Source of the DNA: Entoloma clypeatum | Taxonomy: Eukaryota; Basidiomycota; Agaricomycetes; Agaricales; Entolomataceae | DNA: 64,000 nucleotides | Assembly (NCBI GenBank): GCA_963565915.1 | Contig: OY751485.1 | Location: 2,790,001-2,854,000, forward strand | Direction: 5' to 3' | Part shown: in pieces, positions 27,011 through 39,346 of the stretch | How positions within the stretch are numbered: the first letter of the stretch is position 1 | Layout: each line of letters starts with the position of its first letter | Position numbers and translations under genes: made by a program | Notes under the pieces: generated by a model | What the model saw: the letters and a program-made list of their open reading frames with translations, nothing else | Told to the model about the DNA's origin: nothing | Databases searched by the model: none

Positions 27011-28224
27011 CTATGTACATTGCGTAAACGACTCCGAGCCATACACTCTCTTTGCGTTGCCATAGAACACGGCATCGACGGTTTCTTGCTCAACCCCGAG
27101 CTCTACCAATGACTCTCTTGCAATCTCATACCAATCGTTGGCAATGGACGAACCTCGCGATGTTGGACAGGGAGACGACCCGAATATAATCCGCTGATAT
27201 CCAAATGCCTCTATCACTGGCCCCACTATGGTAGATGGTCATCAATAGAGTCGTGAGGCAGACCCTGACAAGACTCACGATACATCTTGATTCGTCGTTT
27301 CCATTCCCTCTTTTGCTTAGAATCAGTAAGCTCGGCGACCTCGGCAGAGGGCGTCGGCGGTGTCGGCGCATCCCATGAAGGGGGCAAGAACTTCACAGAT
27401 ACATATGGGAACAAAGACAATGCAGCTGCCTGGGCTTGGAATGCCAGATATGTAGGGTGGTTCATCAGTTTCACGATCGGTAATTCAAGATCGTGAGGTG
27501 GCGGGAGCACGTTGGCTGGATTCGAGGATCACATGAAATCGAACACAAGTAAAGTCTAAGGTCGATGACTCACACAATATAATGGGAGGAATGTGAGATA
27601 GATCTAGACCGTCTGTGGCCCTTTGAATAATGTCCTCGAAAGATTCCAAGACGGCGTCGGAAATCGGTGCTTGGATATCGATATCAATCGGGCGTCCCTG
27701 GTCAAGAGCCCATCTGAGGCTCGCAACACCTTCGGCGGTAGATTCGGTGAAGACAGTGGACAAGTTGGTGGCAATATGCGTCGCTGAGATATACGCTAGG
27801 CTGGTGTGGTTCTTGCCTTCGAGTTTGAATGGTATCGAAAGCGAAATTATGGGGATATCGCTGGATTTTAGGCTGTAGTATGAACGCAATTGAAAGATCA
27901 TTATTTTACTGAAACAAAAATAGCTTCTTACTATTCAAGGATTTTCTCCAAGTCTGCTCCAGGCAGGGACAAGACGACGCCACCTATCTTTTTCCCTAAT
28001 GCCTGGCCCAGTTCTGATTTCCACTGAGAGAGGGTATAGTCGCCATTGATAGCAGAAACATTTCCATCAATGATACTCTGAGGATGTAATGGGATTGGGC
28101 TATGTGGTACCGGGAAGGAGTCTGATGTCCCGGTGTTTGGAGGGCTAGTGAATGCGGACAATGGTAGAGTAGGTCGTGGCCGAGGAGGGCCACGAGGGAG
28201 AGCGGAGTCAACCAAGGAGGTCAT
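27011..28224 (-). CDS. Amidohydrolase-related TIM-barrel protein
   Basis: Resembles the amidohydrolase-2 family (2-pyrone-4,6-dicarboxylate lactonase type). Exon 1 ends ELGQALGKKIGGVVLSLPGA; later exons give LAYISATHIATNLSTVFTES, PTYLAFQAQAAALSLFPYVS and VKFLPPSWDAP. The C-terminal exon has VIEAFGYQRIIFGSSPC, then SLVELGVEQETVDAVFYGNA, typical of the end of this family. The N-terminal metal-binding HxH motif expected in catalytic members is not obvious: the part where it should lie reads 'SIIDGNVSAINGDY'. It may be an inactive member. I chose the ATG at 28224 because an in-frame one at 28302 lies only 18 bp from the start of the divergent GT49 gene. Confidence 0.75.
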
Positions 28225-28319
28225 GAAGGGGGGAGATGAGAGTTGAAGAAGTTGGTCGCGATGCTGATTGTGATCAGTATGATCACGTGTTCGTTGCGCC
28301 ACAACGTTATCCTGTATCC

Positions 28320-29541
28320 ATGACCCCGACTGTCTCTCTCGATCTGACTATTGGCTTGAGCGCAGTCTACGCCAATTCTCCTTTGCCTGGAACCCCCTAT
28401 TTACATGTACGCTCATGGGTAAAAAGGGCCATCCTCTGCTACTGCATCTCCAGTTCCCTGGTTTTCTCCGTCTTTCTTTACAACTACACCCCCACCAGAA
28501 AGGACGAAATGCACCGTATTGCGCTCATCGTCTCCAAAGCCATTGAGTGATCGCTCATGAATTCTTCCTGTAGACCACCAGCATAAATTCTCATCATTTG
28601 ATAATATGGCCAAGCATCAACAATTGTCGAAATTATCTTTTTGGCTGTCTGACATCGTGGACTTTGACCCTTTTCTCATTCGCCCCAATGACAAACCACC
28701 CAGTACAGACGTGACTGCATGTATGTCGATTTCGCAACTTCCCGATCTCGCCCGGCTCCGCATTTGGAGCTCTCATTGGAAAGGTATACCAAGCAGATCA
28801 TGAATCGTCAAACCATGCCTGACTTGTCACCGCCACTAGGCCCAATTTCCCTACTAGTAGTTACAACGACGGAAACGAAGTTGCCAGCCCAAGATGCCTC
28901 ATTTGAAAGTTTATGGAATTTGAAAGCGCTGTCCATACCGGGATTATCAGTTCATTTGCTTCGTATCAGGATCCAGGAACAAATCTCATACAACGCGTAC
29001 CTCAACATTGCGAGGTTCTTTGCCGGGACTTCAACAGTCATGCTTATACCTGGAAATCTCACCGATGTGCCTCTGATTTCTCATGAAGCTTTGGTTCCCC
29101 AAAGGCTCAGCTCGAGACGCCTTCCCTCAATACCTGCTCACAAGGCTCAATCTTGGTCGAATTTCTCTGATATGGCTCTGGTGCCCTTCGCGATCCTCCC
29201 AAAGGATTTCCCGGTCTGGTGTACTGAACGATTCACTTCCAATCGCACGCCCATGTCGGATTGGAACTTATGTCTATGGCAATTATGGCTGGAAAGTTTT
29301 GGAGAGCTCATGCCTGTCGACCCGATTATCGCACCGCCGAATCAATTAAATGACAATGTAAGTTCACCATTAAGTTGGATGTCCGTACGATAACACAGAT
29401 CAGACAATACAAACCCACCAGACTACAAGTTTCTTGACGGATACATGTGATGCTTTCTTGAAGACGATGGTTACACTGGGACTGAAACAATACAAGGATG
29501 GAAAGAAGAAGCTCTCATGGTTGAAGCAGGTCTGCGGCTGA
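28320..29541 (+). CDS. Glycosyltransferase family 49 (LARGE/B4GAT1-like)
   Basis: Type II membrane glycosyltransferase. The cytosolic N-terminus is followed by a signal anchor (AILCYCISSSLVFSVFLYNY). Introns bring DEMH into phase with HQHKFSSFDN (GTATTG...TGTAG) and IWSSHWKG with PISLLVVTTTETK. The core DVTACMSISQLPDLARLRIW, then YLNIARFFAGTSTVMLIPGN and LPKDFPVWCTERFTSNRTPM, follows the GT49 pattern, in which animal members add glucuronic acid to glycans such as matriglycan. The last intron (GTAAGT...ATCAG) joins LNDN to TIQTHQTTSFL and the ending LSWLKQVCG, stop at 29539-29541. A classical DxD is not evident in the part I can read. The fungal acceptor is unknown. Confidence 0.75.
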
Positions 29542-29646
29542 GAATACATTCCCTCTATTTCACCTTTTCTTGACTCCAAGTTGCTATAATCGCTTCCACA
29601 TAACAGATAGATATCTGGAAATTCCAAGTACCACATAGTATATATA

Positions 29647-32600
29647 TCATGTGGGGTCTCCCAGTAACTTCTTTTCCATTTCCTCTTCATCTGTCTCACT
29701 CGTAGTATCTGCCTCTGTCTGATATGTCTGCCAAGTGCGGTCAGCTTCTGGACCATCTACGACGGTGTCCAAAATGTCTCTGGCCATTTCTGTCCACATA
29801 TCCTTGAATATATTATTCTCATGGGCAAAAATAAGAAAATTGTGGTTAACGTCACCTGTTAAACATAGAAGTTCACACCGTTGTTGCTCACTCATCCATT
29901 CAGGAGCTTCGCCATACGACAGTCTGCCGAAAGTAACAATAAAATAGTGCATGAGTCCACTGAAGATCCGATGCTGTGGCACATAGATTTTTTGGCGCAA
30001 ATTCAGGAATGAGGTTGATGTGAAAACTAGGTAGTGAAGGAAAAAGAGAGTCTGGTTCAAGCTGCGCATGGCTCTGGAAATGGTCAGGTCACTGGAGAAA
30101 ACAGCAGTCTATGAAGTAATGATACTCGCAGTGCTGTTTGCTCCGAAGATGTCGTAGGGATATCTTCCTCATCTTCCCAGAAGACTGTCGTGAGTTGGGA
30201 AAGAAATAATATAATCGAGGGTATAATGGTGGTTGAAGTTATAAGGTGGGCGTGCACATCGGGTTGTGAAGTAGACAGAAGCGCGAAGAATGTGAGGATG
30301 GACATTTTCAACTCTCTGGACTGAGACAGATCTTCAAGGATATTCTGGAGAGAAGCAGTATACTTTACCTCAACATCTTTGCGATTAGGATCGACAAGGA
30401 GCATGCACAAGCGCTCAATTAGTGGAATCTTTGTGGATTCCGGAGGTTTGTCTGGGATGATATCTCCGGCTTCAGTATGCATTGAAAGGAGAACTGGGCA
30501 AAGTTTCCGATCTAAGAAATTTCCTTCTGTTTTCCATTTCAGCAACATTTGAGAGGAAGAAGGGGACCATACGAGAGGCAAGAACAACTAAAAATCGGAT
30601 GACGATTGTGAGAATAGAGGGTGATCGGCTGTTGTGGATAAGATGAATCCAAATTTGCCGATGGCGAGGTATATAGGTAAGCCTTTAAGCATGTAGTCGT
30701 GACTTCAGTGCTATGACCCGGGAGAGAGGGCACCTACAAATCGACAGTCATATCATCGGCATCGAAGCACAGCGCCTCGAGGAGTGTGAGTATTTCTGTA
30801 ATAAGATCGTCGCAGGACCTGGTTTTTGCAATCTCGCGTTGGTCCAGAATTATCCCACATAATGAGACAAGAAGATAAGAGTTGGTCGTTTGTATATCAT
30901 GTCGTTGTGAAAGCATGGAGGGGGCAAACCGAGGGAAGGAATGTATCAAGACAGTAAGCAAGTTGAGCAAGGTTGTCAACGTTCCGAACTGATCTTTGTC
31001 CATGAGTCTCTACATCGTGCATATACCCATAGAGCGTACCAAATGTGCGGCCCTCAGCATCGAGATCATTGTGACGAACGCTCCCGAAACACGGTCTATC
31101 GAGTGTTCCATATCGCCGAGTGGAGAAGTGTTCGCGATGACGTCAAGCATGACAGTGCATGAGTTGGAATACGTATCCAAGAGTTCAGGAGACAATGCTT
31201 CGGTAACCGGAGCTCCTAGTACAGCACGGATTGTTAACTTCGTGGACGAAGGTAAGGAGTGTGATAAGATTATCTTGCTGAGCTGGGTCAGAGGTCAATA
31301 GATTAGGCAAGGTAGATATCGAGAGAGGAATACCTCAGCTTTCTGGTTCAAGGGTTCAATGATTTCAGACTTATCGCACATATCGACGTCGCTTCCAACG
31401 TCATCGATGCTTATAACCTTGGCACTTTGAGTGTCAACTGCCGCAATATCTTCAGCTTCCATCATCTGGACATCATTATGAACTGCTGGTAGGCGAGACT
31501 CTTCGATTTCCGAAGAATCCATCCGCGTATCCAGAGAAGCATTCACCATGCCCCAAGGCCGATATAGTGCAGAAGGGGAAGGAGGGAAAGCACTTGTCAT
31601 AGGCCGACTAGCGTCATTTCGATTTCCTGTGTCGAGATTCAAGCGCGTTTGAGAGGCCCGGAGTGGTGTTTCGGCATGGAACATGTTTTGAAATCCAGGA
31701 AGTAAGTGAGTTTTTATCGCCTTAGGATCTCTGGGCTCTTGAAAGACTGGTGGTGGAATGTCTCTCCTTTCTAAATGAAAATGACGGAGAGCAACGGGCG
31801 TGCTCTGAACACTCAGTAATCTCGTCTGGGAAGAACGTTCTTCGGAAATCTTTATCATCTGAGCGGATGGGGCACTGCGGCGCAAACTCTCTTGTTCATG
31901 GTGCTGATTTCAAACCTGCATGAGGGCCAAATTCTGATGATGGTTGTGAACCCAACCTTGAAAACGAGTTCTGTCTTCATTCGTTCCAGTTTTTCCTCCG
32001 CTTCTTTCTGTATTCGAATATACTTTGCGGCAGCTTCGTCTTTCTCAGTTTTTACCTTGGCAAGCTGAGCCGCATGGTCCTTCGCGGACTGTGGCGAGGC
32101 TCGGTAAAGTGAAGATGGCCCATAGGAGTATGTCACACCTTTTCTATTCCTCGACGCAAGACGGCTACCTCACCCTCCTTCGCCATCCTGGCGGTTGCAA
32201 CTTCCTTCAAAGCAGCCTGGATCTGAGCGTTTTCATGGCATACCTAAGCAGTGTGTTCAACTGAAGTGGATACTTCAAGGGGAGACAAGAGGGTGACCTG
32301 CTCCAGTTGCTTTTGTAACTCTTCGAACTGTTTTTGGAGTTCATGGGGTGGGGCATGTCCACGGCGCGCTAGCAATACAGGGGCCGGTGCTGATGATTCG
32401 TGGGTAGCCAGTGAGTGCAGAGTGTTGTATGACTTTGGTTTGTGAACAGGGAAGGGTCGTGTCTGGGGCGCGAAAGGCAGCCGTCTGTGGGGTTTCGACT
32501 GGAGGCGCGATGAAGAGGCGTTGAGTGCGGTTGGCCACTGGGCTGGCGCGACGGGCTGAGACGTCTGGATGGTGGGAGCAGTGCGTGCCCCTGGCTTGTT

Positions 32601-32846
32601 CAAGCTTTCGGTGGTCGTTCTTGTGGTGCTGAGAACGCCATACGATCCATCGACCTGGAGGGAAACTTCTGGGAGATCCTCAGAATCATCGGATAGGGGA
32701 CCAAGTCGAGGTTTCCACCCGTCGTCGACTTTCTGTCGTTTGGTGCCGCGCTGCGTCAGATATTTCTGCTCTTCGTGGTCTAGGGCAGCCAAGGTCTGAT
32801 CGTCAAAGACAATATCGTCAGTAAAATACTCTTCGAAGTCGGACAT
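29647..32846 (-). CDS. ATRIP/Rad26/Lcd1-like DNA-damage checkpoint protein
   Basis: Likely partner of the ATR/Mec1/Rad3 kinase. The N-terminus MSDFEEYFTDDIVFDDQTLA and the following DHEEQKYLTQ resemble the acidic start of fungal Lcd1/Rad26 proteins. A Pro/Ser-rich linker follows. Then comes a coiled coil of about 100 residues with KEGEVAVLRRGIEK, the 'KEGE-ILR' motif seen across ATRIP homologues, and KVKTEKDEAAAKYIRIQKEA. The C-terminal part is helical and HEAT-like (LTTLLNLLTVLIHSFPRFA and others) over many short exons. It ends acidic (TDEEEMEKKLLGDPT) at 29647. An ATG 24 bp further upstream (32870) is also in frame. The assignment rests on domain order and short motifs. It is divergent from Upf2 with 78 bp between starts. 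Confidence 0.7.
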
Positions 32847-32924
32847 TGCGGTGGCGGCGAGCGTCGCCACCTTTGATTATATAACTTGAAGTTGTTATTA
32901 CTACTACTCTTACTTACTGCCGGA

Positions 32925-35900
32925 ATGGATCCCCCTCTGCAACCCGCTGCTAAAGCAGAGGACGAGAGAACTCGGTACTCCAAACGTGCAAAGCTGAAAC
33001 AGTCCAATCTCAGCCCTCGCCCTCAAGGTCTGCAGTTATCGCCTTTCCGTTAAGAGATTCGCTTCACTCACGAAACCTATCACGCAGATGCTTCTTCCAA
33101 GGACTCATCGCTGAAGCGCCACACGGCTCTTATCAAGAGAATGCGCCAGTCTCTGGCTGTGGAAAACCGTGATCAAGTACTCAGAGACATAGAATCTCTC
33201 TCGCTGGAAAAGTACATCGATGAGATTGCCTCTGCTGTTGTGGAGGGAATTTCGCGATGCAAGACGGAGAGAGATGTTTGGGCTGCGGTCGAAGTGCGTC
33301 TCAATTTTGTTCTTGAAGGTACTGTCAAGAAACCGATTCCGATCCAGGTTATTTCAACCTTGCACCAGCGCTTTCCAACTACATTTACACCGACCTTTCT
33401 ACCGGCGATTACTCTCGCTATAAGCCCTCCAAACCGTACTTCCTTGTCCGTCTTAACCCCTGAACAACGAGACAAGGAAGAAACTGCCCGCGTTACACGG
33501 CAACGACCAGTCTTGCGCGTGTGTTCGGAGCTTGCCCTTGTTGGTATCATTAAAGACGGTACTGGAAGAAGTGGTGGGGAATGGGTCATGAAGGCTCTAA
33601 AGGAACTGGCAAGTATCTTCGTCTCGCTGATCCTCCAGCCCACTGAAACTCTCCAGTTGTCGTACGACCCGAGTTTATCATCGCTCCCATTACTGACAAC
33701 GTTCCTTAAATCTTACTCTCGTCCGTACTTGGGAATAAACACACCAATGTCATCAAAACAGTCAGACTTGGAACTTGGCGATGGAGTCTTCCCTTCCTTG
33801 TCGGATGAGAGCGTTGAGCTCGTTGAACAAGACATTCGCGATAGGTTCAAACGGATGTGCGAGGGCTATTACGACAATGTGAGCAAGAAATTGGTTATTG
33901 AGCATAAAGTCCGTCTTCCGGTATCTCTCGGACTGGCCTGATGCTGATGTCACGCCAGAGACTGCAAGAACAAGATAAGCGGAACCACGAAGCGTATATT
34001 AGGTCGGGTGAAATTTTTGAAGATCGCCAACAGGCATATGAAAAAATGACAAAAGGCTATGAGAAATTACTAGCAAGCTGTCAGTCGTAAGTGAACATGT
34101 CATCCAACTCGAATTAGCCCGTAACTTTTTATAGTGTATCTGAGCTGCTGTATCTTTCCATGCCCTCCCTTCCTACAATTTCTCAAAAATCGGATTCTAT
34201 CCTAATCGGCTCGAATACTGCCATTCAATCAGATGATGCAAATGAAATCTCAACAGGCGGAGGTAAATGGGAAGATGAAGAAGAACGACGATTTTACGAG
34301 GAAGTGCAAGATCTCAAGGATTTTGTACCAACCAGTGTTTTGGGTATTGGTGAAACCGCAGAGGACACAGATATGACGGACAAGGAGGAAGAACGCACGG
34401 ATCGTGAGAAGGAAGAGGTAAAAAAATTGGAGGAAGAATTGGAGAAGTTGGAGAAGGAGTCCTCAGAGTCTATCGAACGACGAAGTCCTGAAGCCAATCC
34501 TGTAGAAGAGGAGTGAGTAAGCCATCTCTGCCAGATGCACGAGCACCAACATAGTACCAGCCTTCTGACGCCGGTCCCTGGCACGCCCAAAGCATCGACA
34601 CCTCCCTTATCCCCCCACTTAACGGCGCAAGGACCATCGCAACTTTTAACGGCGTTGCTTACACGTTTATCTGATGCGACTAACCGGAGACTTCTGGACC
34701 AGATTGCCATTGATTTCGCATTCCTCAACTCGAAGGCAGCTAGGAAGAGGCTTATTAAAGTGGGTCCACAAACAATGTATTTGTGTTTCGCCTGTTCTTA
34801 ACAGATGCTAGTTCCTAGCACAGGTTCCCAAAAATCGCACAGACTTGCTGCCTCATTACTCGCGACTGGTGGCCACACTGAATCGGTATATGTCCGACAT
34901 TGGCACTGAACTAGTAGCTATAGTACGTGTCGACGATCAGCCGTCAATGGCGTTCTTAATTCTGTATAGCTGGATGAGGAGTTTCGCTATCTCCAACGGA
35001 AGAAGAATGTCGTCAAAGAGTTTTCAGAAGTCAGGCTTAAAGTGAGTGCAAATCACCATTGTCACACTGGTTTCTTGAAAGTATTGTGTCAGAATATTAC
35101 TTACTTGTCAACTTTGACAAAATTCCGCGTTGTGCCCTCCCATCTTATTCTGCATATGTTCAAAGTTTGCCTGGATGATTTCTCTGGAACAAATGTAGAA
35201 AATCTTGCTATGTTGTTGGAAGGTTGTGGTCGATTTCTGCTTAGAAGTGAAGACACGTCAGAAAGGTTCAGTACTATGGTACGTTTCAGGTAACTCAGAA
35301 CCCCCCAGGTTTACTGATGACTATTCGTGTAGTTAGAGCTCATGAGACGTAAGCAAAGCATGCAGCATTTCGACCACCGCCAACTGTTACTTCTCGAAAA
35401 TGCTTACTACCAAGTACGTCATTCTTTCCAATAGAATTTTCAGAGCTGCACTATGCACAGTGTAACCCTCCGGAACGCGCGCCGAGACAAGCGAAGCATA
35501 GGACACCCGTGGAGCTTTTTATTCGACATTTGTTGTATGATGCTCTGGCCAAAAAAACGATTGACAAGGTCCTCAAGCTCATCCGGAAGCTTGATTGGGA
35601 CGATAAGGATGTCTGCCGAACACTTCACAAGGTTTTCACGAAGCCTTGGAAGATTACCTATGGTAATATTGGCCTTTTGGCAATGCTGACATATGATTTG
35701 CAACGTTATCACCCTGCATTCGCCATCTCTGTGGTCGATCAAGTTCTAGAGGATGTCCGGAGAGGCTTGGAACAAAATATCTACAGCACAAATCAGAGAA
35801 GGCTCGCCGTCTTGAAGTATCTGGGCGAATTGTACATATATCGACTGCTCAGCTCAGGACTCATATTTGACACATTGTGGTCGCTTGTAACATTTGGCCA

Positions 35901-37115
35901 CCGTAAGTCTTGGCAATTTTCATTACCAACCTATTTACTCGAGGCGATCTCTCAGCGGAAGGTAGACCGATGCCCAAACAAGTGGTTCCTCTCGATATGC
36001 CTGACGATTTCTTTCGCATCCGACTCGTCTGTGTTCTTCTCGATGCCTGTGGTATGTGTTTCGATCGTGGGACGCAGAAGAAGAAATTGGATAATTTCCT
36101 TACATTCTTCCAAGTACATCCAATTACACTTCATTTATATCAAAGCTGATCCCCTTTTACGCCAACAGTACTACATTCATTGCAAAGAATCTCTTCCTAT
36201 GGATGTCGACTTTATGGTATCGGACTCGCTGGAGGTGAAGAGGTTTGGAAGCATTCTTTCCCCTCTTGCTGATCACAGACATCAGGCTGTGCGTCCGAAG
36301 TTAGTATTGGCCAAAACGATTGAAGAAGCTGCTATGGCTGTTGACGATATGTTTACCTCGGCGTTCCAGAATTCAAGCATGGACAGTAAATAACCCACTT
36401 GAATTGGTTTTCTCCTCCCTAATGCTGTTCCTTCAGTACTCGGAGACGATAGTGGCGACGAAAGCGGTGACGAAGGTGGGAGATCTGATAAAGAAGAGGG
36501 AGACGAGGAAGAGGAGGAAGACTTGAGTAGTCAGAACTCGCCAGTAAGTGTTGGTCGCGGCATAGTAACGCCATCACCTGATATCAATGCTTACAGGTGG
36601 ATCGAGCACCCTCACCTGAGCAGGAAGTCATCCTCTCTGCAGCCAACAGTCTGCAAGAGCACCTCGGCCCTTCAGAAGAGGCTGACACTGAATTTGCGAA
36701 AGATCTCGCGAAAATGATGACAGATAATTCATCAGAATCAAGAAAAGTCGACAAGAAGACTGCGCTTGCTCTCTGGGACGCAGCTGTGATTCCCTCGAAT
36801 CTTCGTAAGAAGAAAATTGACGAAACTGACGAAGATGGAGGAGAGTCACTTGAAGTCAGTGGGAATAATATGATGGCTTTCACAGTGATCACCAAACGGG
36901 GGAATAAGCAACAGGTATATTTCGTGCGCCTTTGATTTTTCGTGTTCACCCACAACGTCGTCCAGACACGGCAATTAGCGGTGCCCACTGCATCAGCCTT
37001 AGCCGTGCACACTCGCTCAGCCCAGTTGCAAGATAAAGTGGAACAACAACATTTGAAACGATTGGTTCTTGATTATGAGCAGCGAGAAGAAGCCGAAGAG
37101 TTGAGGGGTTTGTGA
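32925..37115 (+). CDS. UPF2: Nonsense-mediated decay factor Upf2/Nmd2
   Basis: Scaffold of the Upf1-Upf2-Upf3 complex. It begins MDPPLQPAAKAEDERTRYSK and continues through an N-terminal MIF4G domain (residues around RDIESLSLEKYIDEIASAVV to WVMKALKEL). A second MIF4G starts near LLPHYSRLVATLNRYMSDIG and includes LHMFKVCLDDFSGTNVENLA. A third starts near VELFIRHLLYDALAKKTIDK and includes ICGLIFDTLW-like sequence near 35860 and RLVCVLLDACGMCFDRGTQK. An acidic stretch (DSGDESGDEGG) and the Upf1-binding tail follow, ending HLKRLVLDYEQREEAEELRG. At least 12 introns, frames consistent. Exon 1 joins exon 2 across GTCTGC...CGCAG. Confidence 0.93.
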
Positions 37116-37540
37116 AAAGCTACCAGTACCCCTTCACATGATACTGAACCCTGCTCATGCTCAGCTTTGGAGGCACGTAGCCGTACAGGTGCCATCAAGA
37201 TCCGTTATGTTGGGTGAACGAAAACCAGGTGACTCACCTTCCGTCGATGCTGCATCTCCGCTTGCGCAAAGGCGATCGCGCAGCAGCCATGGACTCAGCT
37301 CAACTCTCGCAAATAGTGGCACTGAAAGCAAACCTTTCGAGCTTGGCCCTTGTCCCCAATTCGATACCTTCATGCGAATGTCAAGGATGTGGCGGCAGCA
37401 TCCACTATGGTTGCAACGGTCTATTAGAATTCCAAGAGCACGCATTCTTTAGTATTGTTGCATGTTCGTTATACTTTACACAATCTGTTAAAACACGACC
37501 TAAAAATAAGCATTGATGGAAATTGCCCCCTTGCTGGTAC
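37116..37540. other. Intergenic stretch between Upf2 and the kinase
   Basis: Presumed Upf2 3' UTR plus the promoter of the CaMKK-like kinase. Open frames of about 100 codons exist on both strands, but none shows a recognisable motif or splice-consistent extension. Confidence 0.45.
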
Positions 37541-39224
37541 ATGATCACGATTCCACGAAACTCTCGCGGAAACTCTGGGGACTACAATCATCACTTGTCT
37601 TCGGATTCTTCTACTAGTAGGACCTGGCGTAGCTTCCAGCAACGACGACCTCCAACCGATTTCAACAAACCCCCCTCAATGGCTTTACCAGAGGCGACTG
37701 TAATACGCAACACAATCAAGGAGAACTTCGGAGTGAGAATAACCTCGGAACTAACAACAGATCGTCGCAGAAAGATTAATCAATATGCGCGACACGAACG
37801 GGTCGGGAAAGGGCAGCACGGCGAAGTATTCTTGTGTACAGACGACCTTGGACAAAAAGTGGTTCGTTTTTCCAGCAATTCAGACAATCCGTATCTCAGT
37901 CTGATAACAAAGTTTGGTCTTTCAGGCCCTCAAGGCCGTCAAACGTAATCATCCTCGAGACAGAATCAAACTATTGAGGAGGAATAATCCTCAGCATGTG
38001 AAAGAGCAGCCGACTCTCACCAGCACCGAACATAGCATTCGTAGAGAAATTGCCATAATGAAAAGATGTCGTCATGCGAATATTGCAAGCCTATTCGAGG
38101 TGATAGACGATCCCCAACAGGACAAAATCTACTTGGGTAAGCTAAATTATCGTCAACGCGAGCTCTGGTTCTTGCAGTTCTTGCCTTCGCTAATTGATTT
38201 TACCTAGTGATGGAGTATCTGGCTGGAGGTGAAGTGCAATGGACAGATCCTCAACGCAGACCTATACTATCTATTGAGGAGACCCGCCGTATTGTCAGAG
38301 ACGTTATTTTGGGACTCGAATATCGTACGGAATGTCTCATGATACATTCAATGTACCTCCTCACTGAAATTGTGCGTTTTGAACAGTGCACCACCGAGGA
38401 ATAATACATCGCGACATCAAACCTGCGAACCTGCTTTGGACAAAAGATCGTGCAATCGTTAAAATTATCGACTTTGGAGTAGCTCATTTCAAACCTGACT
38501 CTGCGTCATCGAAGGTTCCAGGGGACTCCAGTGACAATTTACTCTTCGCCGAAAGTGATCTCTTAAAGAGAATTGGAACTCCGTCATTTCTTGCCCCAGA
38601 GGTTGTCTGGTTTGACCATGCACTTCAAGCGTCCCGCTCTGCATCATGCGACACCATAGCAATGAGGACCGACTCCGTTACCGTTAAAGAGAGGACAAAT
38701 CTCCCCCGCCCGCCTATAACGCACGCAATAGATGTTTGGTCCCTTGCTGTGACCTTTTACTGTCTTCTATTTGGTCATACTCCTTTCAACGTTCCCGAAT
38801 CGACAAACGAAAATGTGTATCATAATGAGTACATGCTTTACACTCAGATATGCACACAGGATTGGGATGTTGATGAGACCATGGGATCGGAGCAAGCGCG
38901 AACTGGTGGGAGACATCCTGAAGACCCCAAGAGCGAGGGATTCGTGGTTGTCAACTTGTTAGATCGTATGTTGCAAAAGGATCCCAAAGAAAGGGTCACA
39001 TTATCCGAACTCAAGGTGTGCCCCCTCTAATTTTTGTTGCACAAGGATTGACGTATGTTATATAGAGGACCCCTTGGTTTCTGGGTGACATCCCTCAACC
39101 TGAAGATTGGTTGATTCGTACGTCACCTACAAGTGACGCACCCACCAAGTGCCGATGGATCAGACAGGCGGGCCAGAAACTGTTGAAACTTCTTCCGTCC
39201 TCGCATCGTATTCCAGCACTCTGA
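37541..39224 (+). CDS. CaMKK-type Ser/Thr protein kinase (Ssp1/Elm1/Sak1 group)
   Basis: Predicted upstream kinase of AMPK/Snf1-like kinases. The glycine loop is VGKGQHGEVFL and an intron after GQKV leads to the ATP-binding lysine in ALKAVKRN. The insert between that lysine and helix C (RNNPQHVKEQPTLTSTEHSI) is typical of CaMKK relatives. Next are YLVMEYLAGGEVQW, the catalytic loop HRDIKPANLL, DFGVAHF and the activation-loop motif LLKRIGTPSFLAPEV. HAIDVWSLAVTFYCLLFGH and MLQKDPKERVTLSELK complete the C-lobe. The domain fills most of the protein, followed by about 40 residues ending SSHRIPAL. The first ATG in frame is at 37541; upstream codons in this frame do not include ATG. Confidence 0.88.
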
Positions 39225-39346
39225 GGGGGTCTTGTACATATCAGACACTGTATCTATACACTTATGATCACGTGATTTTCCTCCGTGGAAAACCTCTTGA
39301 GGTTGAGACAAACTTTGAATTTTATCCCCAAATTCGAATCTTGGCA

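Noticed and set aside
37161..37445. Antisense ORF between Upf2 and the kinase
   Set aside because: Composition and length fit chance; no domain or start context supports it.
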